Source: Paragordius varius (Eukaryota > Nematomorpha). From it: a stretch of 64,000 nucleotides of DNA. A program made the position numbers and the translations under genes. The DNA lies in NCBI GenBank assembly GCA_964247055.1, contig OZ176053.1, forward strand, positions 496,001 to 560,000, read 5' to 3'. Below the pieces are notes generated by a model, which did no database searches, was not told where the DNA came from, and saw nothing but the letters and a program-made list of their open reading frames with translations. Positions 1 to 11,235 of the stretch are shown piece after piece (the stretch's first letter is position 1; the number at the start of each line of letters is the position of its first letter).

Positions 1-247
1 ATTGACACATGTCATGTTGACGAAATTTTTACCTTTCGGTTTTAGCTTAAAATAAATAATATCAAGTATTTTTGAATAAACTTTTTTATATATTTCGGTT
101 TATTAATGTTAGATAAGTGCAAAATTTTGCCATGGTTTCGATTCCTTCTATATTTTTTTAAAAATTTAATTTTAAATAGGCCTGGGGTATCCAACTACCC
201 CAATTTGAATCGAAGGACTAAAATGAGTGTGTTGTATCCAAGTGTTA
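1..247 (-). mobile_element. Truncated copy of family E inverted-repeat element
   Basis: This stretch matches, with few differences, the right half of the element at 8334-8904, ending in the same TAACACTT-type terminus (read inward as AAGTGTTAA near 240-247). The conserved block ACCCCAATTTGAATC lies just inside that end. The left part is cut by the window edge. No coding capacity is seen, so it is a non-autonomous DNA element. The short terminus and inverted ends suggest a MITE, but the superfamily is not clear. Confidence 0.6.
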
Positions 248-620
248 ATTTTTATATAACTCATAAGGCCATAAACAAAACTACCCATTCTGTTGCATAT
301 ATGGACATTTTTTTCCACCATTTTTATTGTAAAATTCACTTATTAACTTTCATCGCAAAAATCAAACAAATATATAAAAGGTTTTTAAACTAATAGATTT
401 ATCTATCAGATACATACTTCATCATGTTTTATTTTATAATGCCAGATTTTGTGTACTGTGAAAGCAAAAAAAATGCTAAATTATTGCACACTCATCTTTA
501 TTTTATTATAAAATATACGAGTTTTTATATAATAAATTTTGGCCAATTTAATCTTATAATCATACCTTTTTCATAAATATATTTTTAAACCTGATCAACA
601 CATGCTTTAGGTTTTTTATA

Positions 621-3600
621 ATGGGTATCACTGATCTGCGGTTTAATCAGCTTCAGGATTGCTTTATAATCTCTTCGAATGATGGGATTAAAGTCTTTAA
701 TTTGGAGCCTTTGCATGAATTACTAAACTTAACTGTGGACCAAGTGGGAAGTGTATCTTTTGCAGAAATGATTTTTAGGTTTCAAAAAATTCTTTTTAAT
801 AACGTTTTAGAACAAATTTAACGGCATTTGTAAGCGGGGATCCTAAACCAAAGTACGCTGAAAATATTGTTGCCGTATGGGATGATGTTAGAAAAATGGT
901 TATATTTGAATTCCATTTAAATTTACCCGTTTTTCAAATACGATCCACTCATTCACGCCTCCTTATTCAATGCCAAAATCAAGTTAGTATATCAAAATTT
1001 TTATGAGTCATTCTGTTGTTTTTAAAACTGCTTTAAAGCAAATAGTTCCGGTTCTGTACCTTAGCTAAAATGGTTTGGATTCCAGTTCATTTTTCCAATT
1101 AATAAAACAATATTATTTAGCAATGTGAACCAATTATATTTGGAAGCTAGTCAATTTTATTAGATGAGAATAATTATAAAATTAAAATCTATAAAAGTAT
1201 AAGATTCTTATTAAAAATAATGTATTTTATGACTTTGCGATTCCGAATCGGTTCCAAAATAACTCTTCAAGTTTGTTATCTTAATTGCAAAAACATTTTC
1301 TCTTTAGATTCACATATATCAATTCGATATAAATCCACCTGTTCATTTACAAACTATCGATACATGTGATAATTTTCGAGGGCTGTTAGCTCTTTATTGC
1401 CCAATTAAAGAATCATACTTTTGTGATTTATCATCTAACCATCACCCGAAAGATGAAAAAACTCCTAAAGGTAACCAACATGGTCAAAATAACAATCAAC
1501 TCCATTTAATAGCATTCCCTGGCATAAAGTGTGGTACCGTTCAAATTGTCGATATTGATTCCCAGCCGTCTGAAAAAAAGTTTAAAGTTTTTTTTGTTTT
1601 TCAAGTTTATTTCGGGTTGCGTTTTTGACCGCTAAAAAATATTCGGTCTGATTGCTTATAAGTGTTGTATTAAATACGTTAATATTAAGCCAGAGCAATA
1701 AAGTTAAATGTTTAAAATGTTTAATTGACAATATATTGATAAATACTAATTGAAATATGATTAATATTAAAATTGTCATTTTTTTTTAATAAATTTTATT
1801 AGACGATAAATACATGCTTAAAAGTTTTTAATTGTATTTAGCAGTTACCTCTATATATAACCGGTCAGAACCAACCTTAGTTATGATACTTAGAGTTTTT
1901 TTAACAAAAGCAATTGTACTTACTTTTATATGAAATTTAATTTATATGATATACTTTTAATTTTAAATGTTTTATGTAAAAAATAAATAAAATATAGTTA
2001 TCCATCCACCATTATCCGAGCTCATGAATCTCAACTGTGGTGTCTAGCTTTTGATAAAACAGGTCAATTCCGTTTTTAGACCTAAAAAGCTTGCTGAATA
2101 AAATTAATTTTGTAATAAAAACTTAGTTTCTTAAACTTTTAATCTTTTTTTCCATAAAATATTGTGAATTTATCATGCCATAATATTTGATTTTATCTCT
2201 TTGTTATACAATATTAAAAATTGTAATTATACGGACGAAACGTAAAATAAAGACAAATATTTTTCTAAAAGACAACCATACTTTTTAAATCTTAATTAAT
2301 TTAAATTTAACTCTCATTGTCTTAAATTCCAAAGTATAAAATCGAGATGTATATTGGAAACATAATCAATTATATATCTTAGGCTTGTTATTACGTATTT
2401 TACTAGGATTAAATTTAGGTTTGAAAAACTATGGTTATCTTTTATAAAAAATATTTGTCTTTATATTTTTACCTTTCCGTATAATTTCAATTTTTACTGT
2501 ATATCGAAAAATCTAAATTTTTAGTTCAATATCTGAAAAAAATTTCTTTGAATTTTTGTGCAGGTAAATATTTAGCGACTGCATCGAAAAAAGGTACGTT
2601 AATACGTATCTTTAGTCTCCACACAATGTTAATCAATAATTCTACTTGTGTTAGTAATAATTATTCTGATGATGCAAAAAACAACAGTAAATTGAAATAC
2701 CCAAGTGAATTTGCCCCCCACGTTCATCAACCACAAAAACAGCATATGAAAAAGGGTTATTCCGCTTTCCTTATAGCTGAATTTAGACGGGGCACGGATT
2801 GTGCCCTATTTTATTCTATGAATTTTAGGTTTATATTTTATACAAGCTTTAATATCTCAAATTTGTTGTTTTTGTACAAAATTAACGAGTGGGTAGGTAT
2901 GCAAAAAATTTTCCTTTATAAATGTGGAGTTTTAGAGTGGAATTACATTTTTAAGCCTAAAACTACTCATTTTCTCAAGAAAATATTTTCAAACATTGAG
3001 TTTCATTCATTAGAGTTTTAGCTTTACGATTTTGATTATATAATTGAAAAATGTACAATTAAATATGGTTTTTTTTATAGAAAAAATTAAACTTTTACTG
3101 TCTTTATTCAGTCTTTGAAAAAATGGTTAAGGAGCCATATCTACGAACAAACATATTAACTGTAAAATAATATTTTACAATCGTTAAAAATATTTTATAA
3201 TTGACTTTTTAAATAAAAAATTTGAACTTTTCCGTTTACTGATTATTTAAAAAACCTACTGTTTAATTATATTTTTTTATCAATAATTGATACCATTTTA
3301 TATCCTCGAGTTCAATTTCACTTCGAACAATTTAAATTTACCCTTAAACATTTCAAATTCACTCCAAAAAACAAATTATGTGTTTTTGAACTAATATAAC
3401 ACATTATTGCTATGAAATATATCTTTGTGGCATAGTTTATTATAATTTCGGTATTATTTTAATTTACGATAAAATTTTAAATATATAAAAATAGGTAATT
3501 TGTAATCTTAAAAAACACATGTAATTTATTTTATTTGAGGGCCAATTTGAATTGTTCGAGGGTGAATTTGAATTGTTCGAGGGTGAATATGAATTGTTCA

Positions 3601-4223
3601 AGGGTGAATTTGAATTGTTCGAGGGTAAATTTGAATTGTTCGAGGGTGAATTTGAATTGTAGAGTGAATTTAAATTGAAAATAGTATTATATATGGATAA
3701 TTTTTCTCATACTATAGTTTTGATTCAAAGTACCTTTGTTGTGTCAGTGATAAGGGAACAGTCCATATATTTTCCCTTCAACATCTGTCATTGGGCACAG
3801 CGCGCCACAAAAATTATAATTCAATTAATAATAAAATGCATCAAAATAAATCCAAAAACATTCAAAGTGGCGAAACTTTGAATCAATTTAATCATTCATA
3901 TGGCAATACTAGTATATGCTCGTTTCAAATGAGTCCAGGTAATATCATATATATATAAATGTTTTAAATTAACCTCTAATGATTTAATTGAAATCATTTT
4001 TTTACTATATATCAAATTAATGTTTATTGTGAATTTTTTAGCAAATTATTTTTTGGAAATTTATTTAAATTTTTTAAAAGATACTATTTAGTCTTATATT
4101 GAATAGTTTTAAAAATACAGTAAAAATTGAAATTATACGGACAAAACGTAACAAAGGCGATACTTTTTTATTTATCCTATAAAATTCATTTAATTACAAT
4201 TTAAAATATATATTTGATTGTTT

Positions 4224-4269
<46 letters not shown>

Positions 4270-4700
4270 CTTACAGTATTAAACAATGAGTTAGTTATAT
4301 TTAAAAAAAATCAATGTATAAAAAGCATAGTTTTTATACTTTTACGTTTTGTCCGTGCAATTTGAATTTTTACTCCAATTATTTAAATATTTAGAAATGT
4401 TTATTTTTGCCATTTTTAGACAAATTTTGTATCTGTACGTTTGCGTGCGAACCTCTATTGTCCCATGAATCCCCTAATAACGTTCCACATTACATTTATG
4501 CCCTAAATATTGAAGGCTTAGCCCAAAAATATTCTTTCAATGATGGCGGAAAAACTCAACATAGAACGACCCCTGTAATTGAAAATGAAAACAAAAATAC
4601 GCAAAAAAGCATTTCCCTTTTTAGCAATAATAATTCACCTTGTTGTACATGTCACAGGGAAAGTTTTGAAAATTTCCTTCAATTATCACATGAATTGTAA
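621..4700 (+). CDS. WDR45: WIPI4-type PROPPIN (WDR45), autophagy phosphoinositide-binding WD-repeat protein
   Basis: Seven exons join in frame: 621-778, 811-982, 1308-1579, 1998-2062, 2564-2828, 3718-3938, 4420-4700 (1434 nt, 477 aa). The protein follows human WIPI4 from end to end: MGITDLRFNQ near the start, KPKYAENIVAVWDD, FPGIKCG, KKGTLIRIF, then the PROPPIN signature FRRGTD (about residues 296-301) and SDKGTVHIF. In this family the two arginines of the (F/L)RRG motif bind PI3P and PI(3,5)P2, placing the protein on autophagic membranes. It is longer than the usual 345-360 aa because Asn/His/Ser-rich inserts sit in the third, fifth, sixth and last exons. The first intron is only 32 nt. ATG 621 fits the family N-terminus; a 5' non-coding exon is possible. 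Splice sites are predicted by eye. Confidence 0.9.
779..810 (+). other. 32-nt first intron of WDR45
   Basis: The coding sequence changes frame here and both sides match WIPI4 without missing residues. The intron runs from GTTTCA to CGTTTTAG and joins ..FR to TNLTAF. Thirty-two bases is far below the usual animal minimum of about 50-60. Confidence 0.8.
2212..2499. mobile_element. Family A MITE (Tc1/mariner-like), WDR45 intron 4
   Basis: Long terminal inverted repeats read inward as (CAG)TAAAAATTGAAATTATACGG.. and mirror-image ..CTTTATATTTTTAC near the right end. The left terminus is diverged. No open frame; non-autonomous. Confidence 0.75.
3288..3695. mobile_element. Family B element (TATACCATTT ends, 21-base subterminal repeats), WDR45 intron 5
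   Basis: The right arm carries about six tandem copies of a 21-base unit (GGGTGAATTTGAATTGTTCGA). The left arm holds fewer, more diverged copies in inverted orientation (TTCAATTTCACTTCGAAC..). A unique AT-rich centre separates the arms. The exon 6 splice acceptor at 3717 lies only about 20 bases beyond the element. Confidence 0.7.
4118..4375. mobile_element. Family A MITE, WDR45 intron 6
   Basis: Starts TA|CAGTAAAAATTGAAATTATA and ends with the inverse (GTTTTGTCCGTGCAATTTG..TTTTTACT). It holds a TA microsatellite at its centre. The next exon begins 45 bases downstream. Confidence 0.85.
4230..4264. repeat. (TA)n microsatellite
   Basis: About 17 uninterrupted TA units inside a family A MITE. 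Confidence 0.95.
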
Positions 4701-4735
4701 CATTTTTTTGATTAAATTAAAAAATTTATAAGCCA

Positions 4736-5150
4736 AACATAAAAAGTAAAAAGCTAATATGTTTGTTATTTTATAGAGAGAAAATCATATTTTTTTATAT
4801 GGCCAATGTACAGTACAGTAAGAACTGAAATTATTGGACAAAATATTTTTTAAATCTAAAATTTGATCAATATAATCCATTGTTTTAAATGGCAAAGTGT
4901 GAAATAGATATATATATTACTAAAACAATCAATTCAATATTTTACAATTTTAACTAAGCAGCTTATATGGGAAAAGGTTATAAAAAGTATGGTTGTTTTT
5001 TGAAAAAAATTGTCTTGCCTTTACAATTTTACATTTTTTCCGTTTTACTGTATTTTTGATAAAAACATACAGATAAAATAATATAGACATAAAAAGTAAA
5101 AAGCTAAAATAGAGAAAATCATATTTTTAATATGGCCAATGTAATTACAA
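4736..5150. repeat. Dispersed duplication of about 75 bases
   Basis: The segment at 4736-4815 (ATAAAAAGTAAAAAGCTAA.. to GGCCAATGTA) recurs at about 5088-5150. A family A MITE follows the first copy directly, and MITE-interior-like sequence follows the second. This suggests local duplication around a MITE insertion. Confidence 0.6.
4816..5050. mobile_element. Family A MITE (diverged)
   Basis: Begins CAGTAAGAACTGAAATTATT and ends CGTTTTACTG. The inner words (TTTTTAAATC, AGTATGGTTGT) match the family interior. Confidence 0.7.
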
Positions 5151-5290
5151 TTGTGAAATAATGAATGTGTAACCAATTTACATCACTATTCCTTAATTTA
5201 AAACACAAAACGATACGATATTATATGTAATCAAGGATTAAAAAAATATGGTTTTCTTTATAAATAAATATGGTAGTCTTTTCATTTTTA

Positions 5291-5595
5291 CAGTAAAAAT
5301 TGAAATTATACTATGACCAAAACGTAAAAATATAAAGACACATGCTTTTATTTAAAAGACAACCCCATACATACTTTGTGAAACCTTAATTTTTCCTATA
5401 TATGCTATTTAGTTACAATTTTAATAGAATTAATTGAGTGTAACCATTTATCTCTATTTCACACTTTGCCAGTTTAAACAATGCGTTAAATTGAAAAAAA
5501 CCAAGAAAGATTTAAAAAGTATGGTTGTCTTTTAGAAAAAAATATTTGTCTTTATATTTTTGCGTTTTGTCCGCGTATAATCTCCATTTTTACTG
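5291..5595. mobile_element. Family A MITE
   Basis: Starts TA|CAGTAAAAATTGAAATTATA and ends CGTTTTGTCCGCGTATAATC..TTTTTACTG|TA. Nearly complete inverted repeats with a TA duplication at the ends. Confidence 0.85.
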
Positions 5596-6467
5596 TAATT
5601 TTTGTCTATATAATATTAATTTTACTGTATAAACCAAAAACTAAAATGCCTATTATATTTTAAAACTTAAATTCCAAATATATTACAAGTGACAAAGCAT
5701 AAAATATATATATATATATATATATATAATATAAAGTTATTTATTTATACATTATTATTATACTTCCTATATTAAATAAATTTAATATATTTCATCTAAT
5801 TAACTTTTTATTAATTTGCATTGTGATATAATATGTGCTTTATATATATAAAGATTTGATTTGATTAAATTTTATAAAAAAAGTCATAAAAATCTAAAAA
5901 TATATGAATAAATTTAAATAATTTACAATGTTGACCTTTCGAAAAAAATGAATGTAATTGCTGGTTACCTTGATTCTATTGCACACATGAATTAAATAAT
6001 GCTGTCGGGTATAGTATAAATTAATTTAATGTGGCGTGGTGAAATGTAATATTTAATAACTAAACAAAAAAAGAATTTTTAATTTTTTTTTCTATATTGC
6101 AAAATCAAAATGATCTCATATTTAAGACTAGAAAAGTAAAAGGGTGTATGATATTTTAGAAAAAAATAGTGAAAAATTAAATTTAAGCCTTCCTTATTGT
6201 GAAAAAGTAAAATAAGATTTTTCCATTAAATAAACCAAAAAAACAAATATATGGTATATGAAAATTTGCAATGACTTGTAAAATTGCTTAAGATTTTAAG
6301 GGGCAAACAATTTTTAAAACTTTTCTAGAGATTTTTTTTCCCAAAAATAGAAAAAATATTAAAACATATATTGTACATGAAAAAAATTTGCAATGACTAG
6401 AAAAAAGTGTTTAAGATTTCAAGTTTTGAAACTTTTCTAGAGATTTTTTTTCCAAAAAAGTTGAAAT

Positions 6468-7696
6468 TTAGTGATGACCATGTTCATGATTATTGGGGGA
6501 GCTTTTATCATGCCTTGAACCGGAAACGGGCATCCATTGACCTCCGCGGTACTTTTCAAATGCCGCCTTTATTTGACTCACGTCGGCTTTCAGTTTTCCC
6601 AGGTCGGAACCTAAAAGTCTCACGCTCTAAATAAATAATAAAATTTAAAAATAATGATTAATAAATGTTCAAAATTCTATAATTTTGTAGATTAGTACAG
6701 TAAAAGATTTAAAGTGGCAGGTAGTACAAATGAAAAGTTATAGTAGAATAGTTAATTTCGCTTTCTGGATTGCTATAATTTTATACAAGATTTTAGCGCA
6801 AATAAAAAAAAGTTATGGCTAGTTTGATATATATCTATATAAATGATTACAAAACTATATTCAAACGGGGTAATCTTTGATATGGTAAATGGTAAAATTA
6901 CACATAATAAATTTGCGATAAACCGTATTTAAAGGCTAAAATTATACCAAAATTATATAGCATTTTTTAGCTTGTCCCCATCATATTATATTTAAAACAA
7001 TCTATGAATAAAATTTAAAAAAGTTTTTGAATAAATGACGGATAAAACCGAAAAAGAATATACCGATATAAATTGATGAAATTATTTTTTTTTAAAAAAA
7101 ATATTTTATACATTCGAAAGTGGGTCTAATCCATTGGATTTAGATGGAAGCTTTTCGGTGTCTAATATCGTATTTTTAAGATTCAATGAATTCGTGTTCT
7201 CATGCATATTAAGATTAGTGGTATTGATATTCAAAAGAAGAGATTCCATTTCATTAACTAATTGATTATTCTTGGTTTCGACTGTAAGAGTAAATTGTAT
7301 AAATATCGATTCTTAAGTTTATAATCTGAAATAATTTATGTCCAGATGAAACAAAAAATAATTTGAAATGTTGCAAATATAAAATTACCTTCTTTAAAGT
7401 TGTCTGTTAAATTAAGTATTTCTTGTTTAGTTTCCATGTGCATAAATATTATGGTAATGCATAGTACGAGTGCCAAAAACAACAATATAACAAGTAATAT
7501 ACTGCATACTTGACGGAAACAATTTCCAACCCTTGTAATAAAACAAAAAAATTAACCGAGAAGTTTTTGCACTTTTGTTTTGTTTAACAAATATTACATC
7601 TTCTTCAAGATCACAATCACTGTTGTGAGAACTATGAATACTTCCAGTTTCCAAAGATGTTGCTTTCAATAAATTTTGATACTCAGCCGTGCTCAT
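6468..7696 (-). CDS. Single-pass membrane protein with predicted coiled coil, unknown function
   Basis: Four exons (minus strand): 7696-7557, 7531-7389, 7281-7112, 6626-6468; 612 nt, 203 aa, frame-consistent. The acidic N-terminus (about 47 aa) is followed by one strongly hydrophobic helix (about residues 58-79, ILLVILLFLALVLCITIIF). A heptad-like Asn/Glu/Leu-rich stretch follows (ETKNNQLVNEMESLLLNINT), then LLGSDLGKLKADVSQIKAAF and a His-rich end (NNHEHGHH). The last exon is distinctly less AT-rich than its surroundings and shows no frame break. Intron 1 is only 25 nt; reading through it loses the membrane helix frame. A stop just past the third exon's donor (7106) is avoided by splicing. 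Architecture and a few words recall the membrane-proximal part of EFCAB14, but no EF-hands are present, so I assign no family. Confidence 0.6.
7532..7556 (-). other. 25-nt first intron of the membrane-protein gene
   Basis: On the minus strand it runs GTTAAT..TTACAAG. Removing exactly these 25 bases puts the hydrophobic helix in frame with the N-terminal exon. No other GT..AG pair I tried nearby does so. Confidence 0.65.
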
Positions 7697-8333
7697 TGTA
7701 AAACCGTATGTTATATTGATATCACGTAATATATATTTTTCGTGTGTTTTAAAATAAAGAAAATTAGTTTTACATATAACGATGACTAAAAACCATATAT
7801 GTTTATAATTTAATCAAAATTGGGATAAATCCAAAATTAAAAAGAATTTTATTAAATTTACTACTTTTATATGTAAGGTGATAAAAATAATTAGTTCAAT
7901 TTGCACCTTAGAACACTGTTTCAAAATTGTTTTTTAAAAAGTCTACATCTTCAACATTATTTTCTGTATTAGTTACTTTAATTTTACACTTTTAACTTTT
8001 ATGGGCTGAAAGTAGGATAGCTCCCGAACCCAATATAATAAAAAGCTTTTTAAATCGTCCATGCTGCTAAAATAAAGTATGAAAGCTTCCCAAAATCTAA
8101 TTGCCAATTTATCCATAATAAACATATTTTCGAGTTCATATGAGAGAATAATTACAGTTAATTAAGCACCTTAACTGCTAAAGAATCCATATATAGAAAA
8201 TTGCCAAATAAATATTTTGGGACGCAAAAACTACGTAAAGGTAATTTGGGGTGAGGCATGAGGGAAACTGTATGATTAAATAAAAACACTTTTTTTAAAT
8301 AAATCGAGTAATCTTCCATTACCTCATTTTGAT

Positions 8334-8904
8334 TTAACACTTCGATTCAAATTGGGGTATCTAAATACCCCAGACTAAATTTGAGTTAGTATTTTAAAAA
8401 AACTACTGAACCGTCCCAATTTAAATTTATGCTTCTATCCTAATAAAAATTATATATATGCTATAATATCTAAATAAAATTTTGTTTTGAAAAAAAAGTT
8501 CCATGTCAAACCGCTTCGACGTCATTTTTATTTTACAAAATTTTTGCATAATATCATCTTCATTTAATTTTAAGAGTAAAATTAAAGCTAAATTTATAAT
8601 TAAATTACATCTAACGTCGATAAAAATAGAAGCGGTTAATTTTTAATTATTTTTCAATTTTACCATTGCACACATGTCACGTTGACTAAATTTTTACCTT
8701 TCGGTTTTAGCTTAAAATAAGTAATATCAAGTATTTTTAAATAAATTTTTTATATATTTCGGTTTATTAATGTTATATAAGTGCAAAATTTTGCCATGTC
8801 TTTGATCACTTCCATATTTTTTAAATAATTTAAACAGGTCTGGGGTATTTAACTACCCCAATTTGAATCAAAGGACTAAAATGAATGTGTGTATCCAAGT
8901 GTTA
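8334..8904 (+). mobile_element. Family E element, complete copy
   Basis: About 570 bases with inverted ends: TAACACTTCGATTCAAATTG at the left and, read inward from the right, TTAACACTTGGATAC. Both ends are followed by a CAAATTGGGGTA..ACCCCA block. No coding frame. It is one of three copies in the window. Confidence 0.75.
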
Positions 8905-9457
8905 AATTTTTTTCGTCTTCATATTTATATTAAATATACATTGGATTTTTATGGAAATGAAAAATTTGAAAGCAAACAAGCCTTTAAATTAAATTTCTGA
9001 AATAGAAATGATCATCATTAATTTACTAAGAAAATTTTAAAGCGTATTTATACCGTTAAATAGTATAAAGTATTTCGCTGATAAAAGTTACCTTTTTTAC
9101 AACAATACTTCAATTGATATATAATTTTATCATATTGTAGAATTTATACCGCGACCTCTCGGATTTTTTGCGTTTACTTAAAGAGAAGAACATTTCAGAA
9201 GAGGAAAAAAATTACAGAATTTCTTAGCTCTCAACCATAAAATTTTTCAAGGATATTGTTTTCGTTTTTATATAAAATATATGAATTTAGGGATATAATT
9301 TGGAATGAAGCATTTATACAAAAAAAATGTTTAACAAAATGTGTCCAAATTTAGCCATTTTCTGATATCGAGTAGTTACTAAAAAAGTGATTCTCTTATA
9401 TCACTCGTAAGGGCCAAAACAAAAAGAACCATAATAATCCTGATACATATTCCTATC

Positions 9458-9459
<2 letters not shown>

Positions 9460-9493
<34 letters not shown>
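9460..9493. repeat. (TA)n microsatellite
   Basis: About 16 TA units in the spacer between two family E copies. Confidence 0.95.
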
Positions 9494-9497
<4 letters not shown>

Positions 9498-9765
9498 TAT
9501 CTTTTATACCGCCCGAAACGCAGTGCATAATTCAAATGAAGTTTTTACTAAGTCTATTTGCAACGATAGAATTTGATTGACTATACAAGTTAAAAAATGT
9601 AATGATTGCGATCTTGTTTTTAGGTATATACTTTAATAAATTATGGTAATCTTGAATTTTTATATCCATTTTAAATACACAGGAGAGAAATATTTTTCCT
9701 ACATAATAGATTTCGTTGTAGATACGAGAAAAGACATTTAAAATCAATATGGTTTAGCTGTTAAT

Positions 9766-10305
9766 GGTGTTTAACACTTGGATACAACACATTCATTTTA
9801 GTCCTTCAATTCAAATTGGGGTAGTTAAATACCCCAGGCCTGTTTAATAAATTCTTAAAAAATATGGAAGAATCGAAATGGCAAAATTTTGCACTTATAT
9901 AGCATTAATAAACCAAAATATATAAAAAATTTAATCAAAATATTTGATATAACTTATTATAAGCTAAAACCGATAGGTAAAAATTTAGTCAACGTCACAT
10001 GTGTGCAATGGTAAAATTAAAAATAATATAAAATAAACCGCTTTTTCTATTTCTATTAATGTTAGATTATTTAAATAAAAAATTAGCTTTAATTTTATCC
10101 TTAAAATTAAATGAAGACGATATTTCGCAAAAATTATATATGGCGTCGAAGTAGTTTGACATGGAAATTTTTTTCCAAAACAAAATTTTATTCATATTTA
10201 TTTATCTTTTATTAGGATAGAAGCATAAATTTAAATTGGGACTGTTTCCTTCAGTAGTTAAAATGCTAACTCAAATTTAGTCAATTTGAATCGAAGTGTT
10301 AATTA
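9766..10305 (-). mobile_element. Family E element, inverted relative to the 8334-8904 copy
   Basis: Same length class and ends as the copy at 8334-8904, on the opposite strand. The pair forms inverted arms of about 550 bases around an 860-base spacer. It could be two insertions or one composite element; sequence alone does not decide. Confidence 0.75.
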
Positions 10306-11235
10306 TAGCTGGTTAGAGGACTAAATATCACGCTAATATTTATTAACGTTTGCAGTTACTATTAGCGTTTTTTTATTATATTTGTGTTTTTACTCCATCC
10401 TATCATGATGATAATTTGAGCTTGAGGTTTAGTTATAATAAAAATAACAGCAGCGGTATTCTAGCTCCAGAAATTTAAATATATTTTCAAGTTCTGCTAA
10501 AAATTGATTCAAATGGCCTGGAAAAACCGTGTTACTCCTAAATTTTTACTAATAATTAAAAAAATACATATATTATTATTTAATCTTACTAAAAAACAAA
10601 AATAAAAAATTAGAGGAGTTATTTCAATAAACTTGATGCCAAGATTTTAGTATATGATCCAGCTCAAGTGGCTCGATAAAATATATCCTAAAGCACAAAA
10701 TATATGGCTCACAAAGATTCCAAAATCTTATAATTTTAAATCGAGCAAACTGAGGATTTTATGAAAATTCATGCGCAAGTTTAAGGCGTAACGGCTCTTT
10801 CACATTCCTGTGTAATAACTTATTATTGTAACATCTATCATGTATAAATCGATATATATTTATTAACATATATACATTACGATATTGTAACGTTTTATAT
10901 CACATTATATTACACTGTTATACATTACCCAATTTATACGAATCTTTTTGGATCAATTAATATTATATAGGTCCATATAAATTTGACAAAGTCATATGTC
11001 ATTGAATATCTGATCGTTTTTGACCCTCTAAGTTATATATGAAGAGATTACTTTAAAATAATATTATATTCACCGATTACAATCCAACCCATTTTAAACA
11101 TAAATTAAGAATACGAGGCCTTTCTTATGTAAAAAATATCTAATGATTTGTAAATAAAACTTATTAATACATGAAATGCAAAAATTTTCAGTCACTTAGG
11201 TAAATCAAAATAAAAGCAAATATGTTTCATAATCA

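Larger units (their letters stand above)
4701..6467. other. Intergenic: WDR45 3' end to membrane-protein gene 3' end
   Basis: Convergent 3' flanks. Contents are two family A MITEs, a short duplicated segment, a TA-rich microsatellite near 5706-5730 and AT-rich sequence. Between 6240 and 6460 a roughly 150-base segment is repeated (the CAATGACT..AAGATTT..CTTTTCTAGAGATTTTTTT words occur twice). I see no gene. Confidence 0.6.
7697..11235. other. Intergenic: membrane-protein gene 5' end to SLC6 gene 3' end
   Basis: Holds two family E copies in opposite orientation (8334-8904 and 9766-10305) and a TA microsatellite. I see no exon-like sequence in the remainder, including the 860-base spacer between the two copies. 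Confidence 0.6.

Noticed and set aside
6407-6634. Plus-strand open frame of 75 codons
   Set aside because: It lies opposite the GC-richer minus-strand exon 6468-6626, which joins in phase to the membrane-protein gene. The plus frame has no such support.
7106-7112. Stop codon at 7106 as the natural end of the membrane-protein gene
   Set aside because: Kept only as an alternative. The GTATAA donor just before it and the in-phase downstream exon fit better, but RNA is needed to decide.
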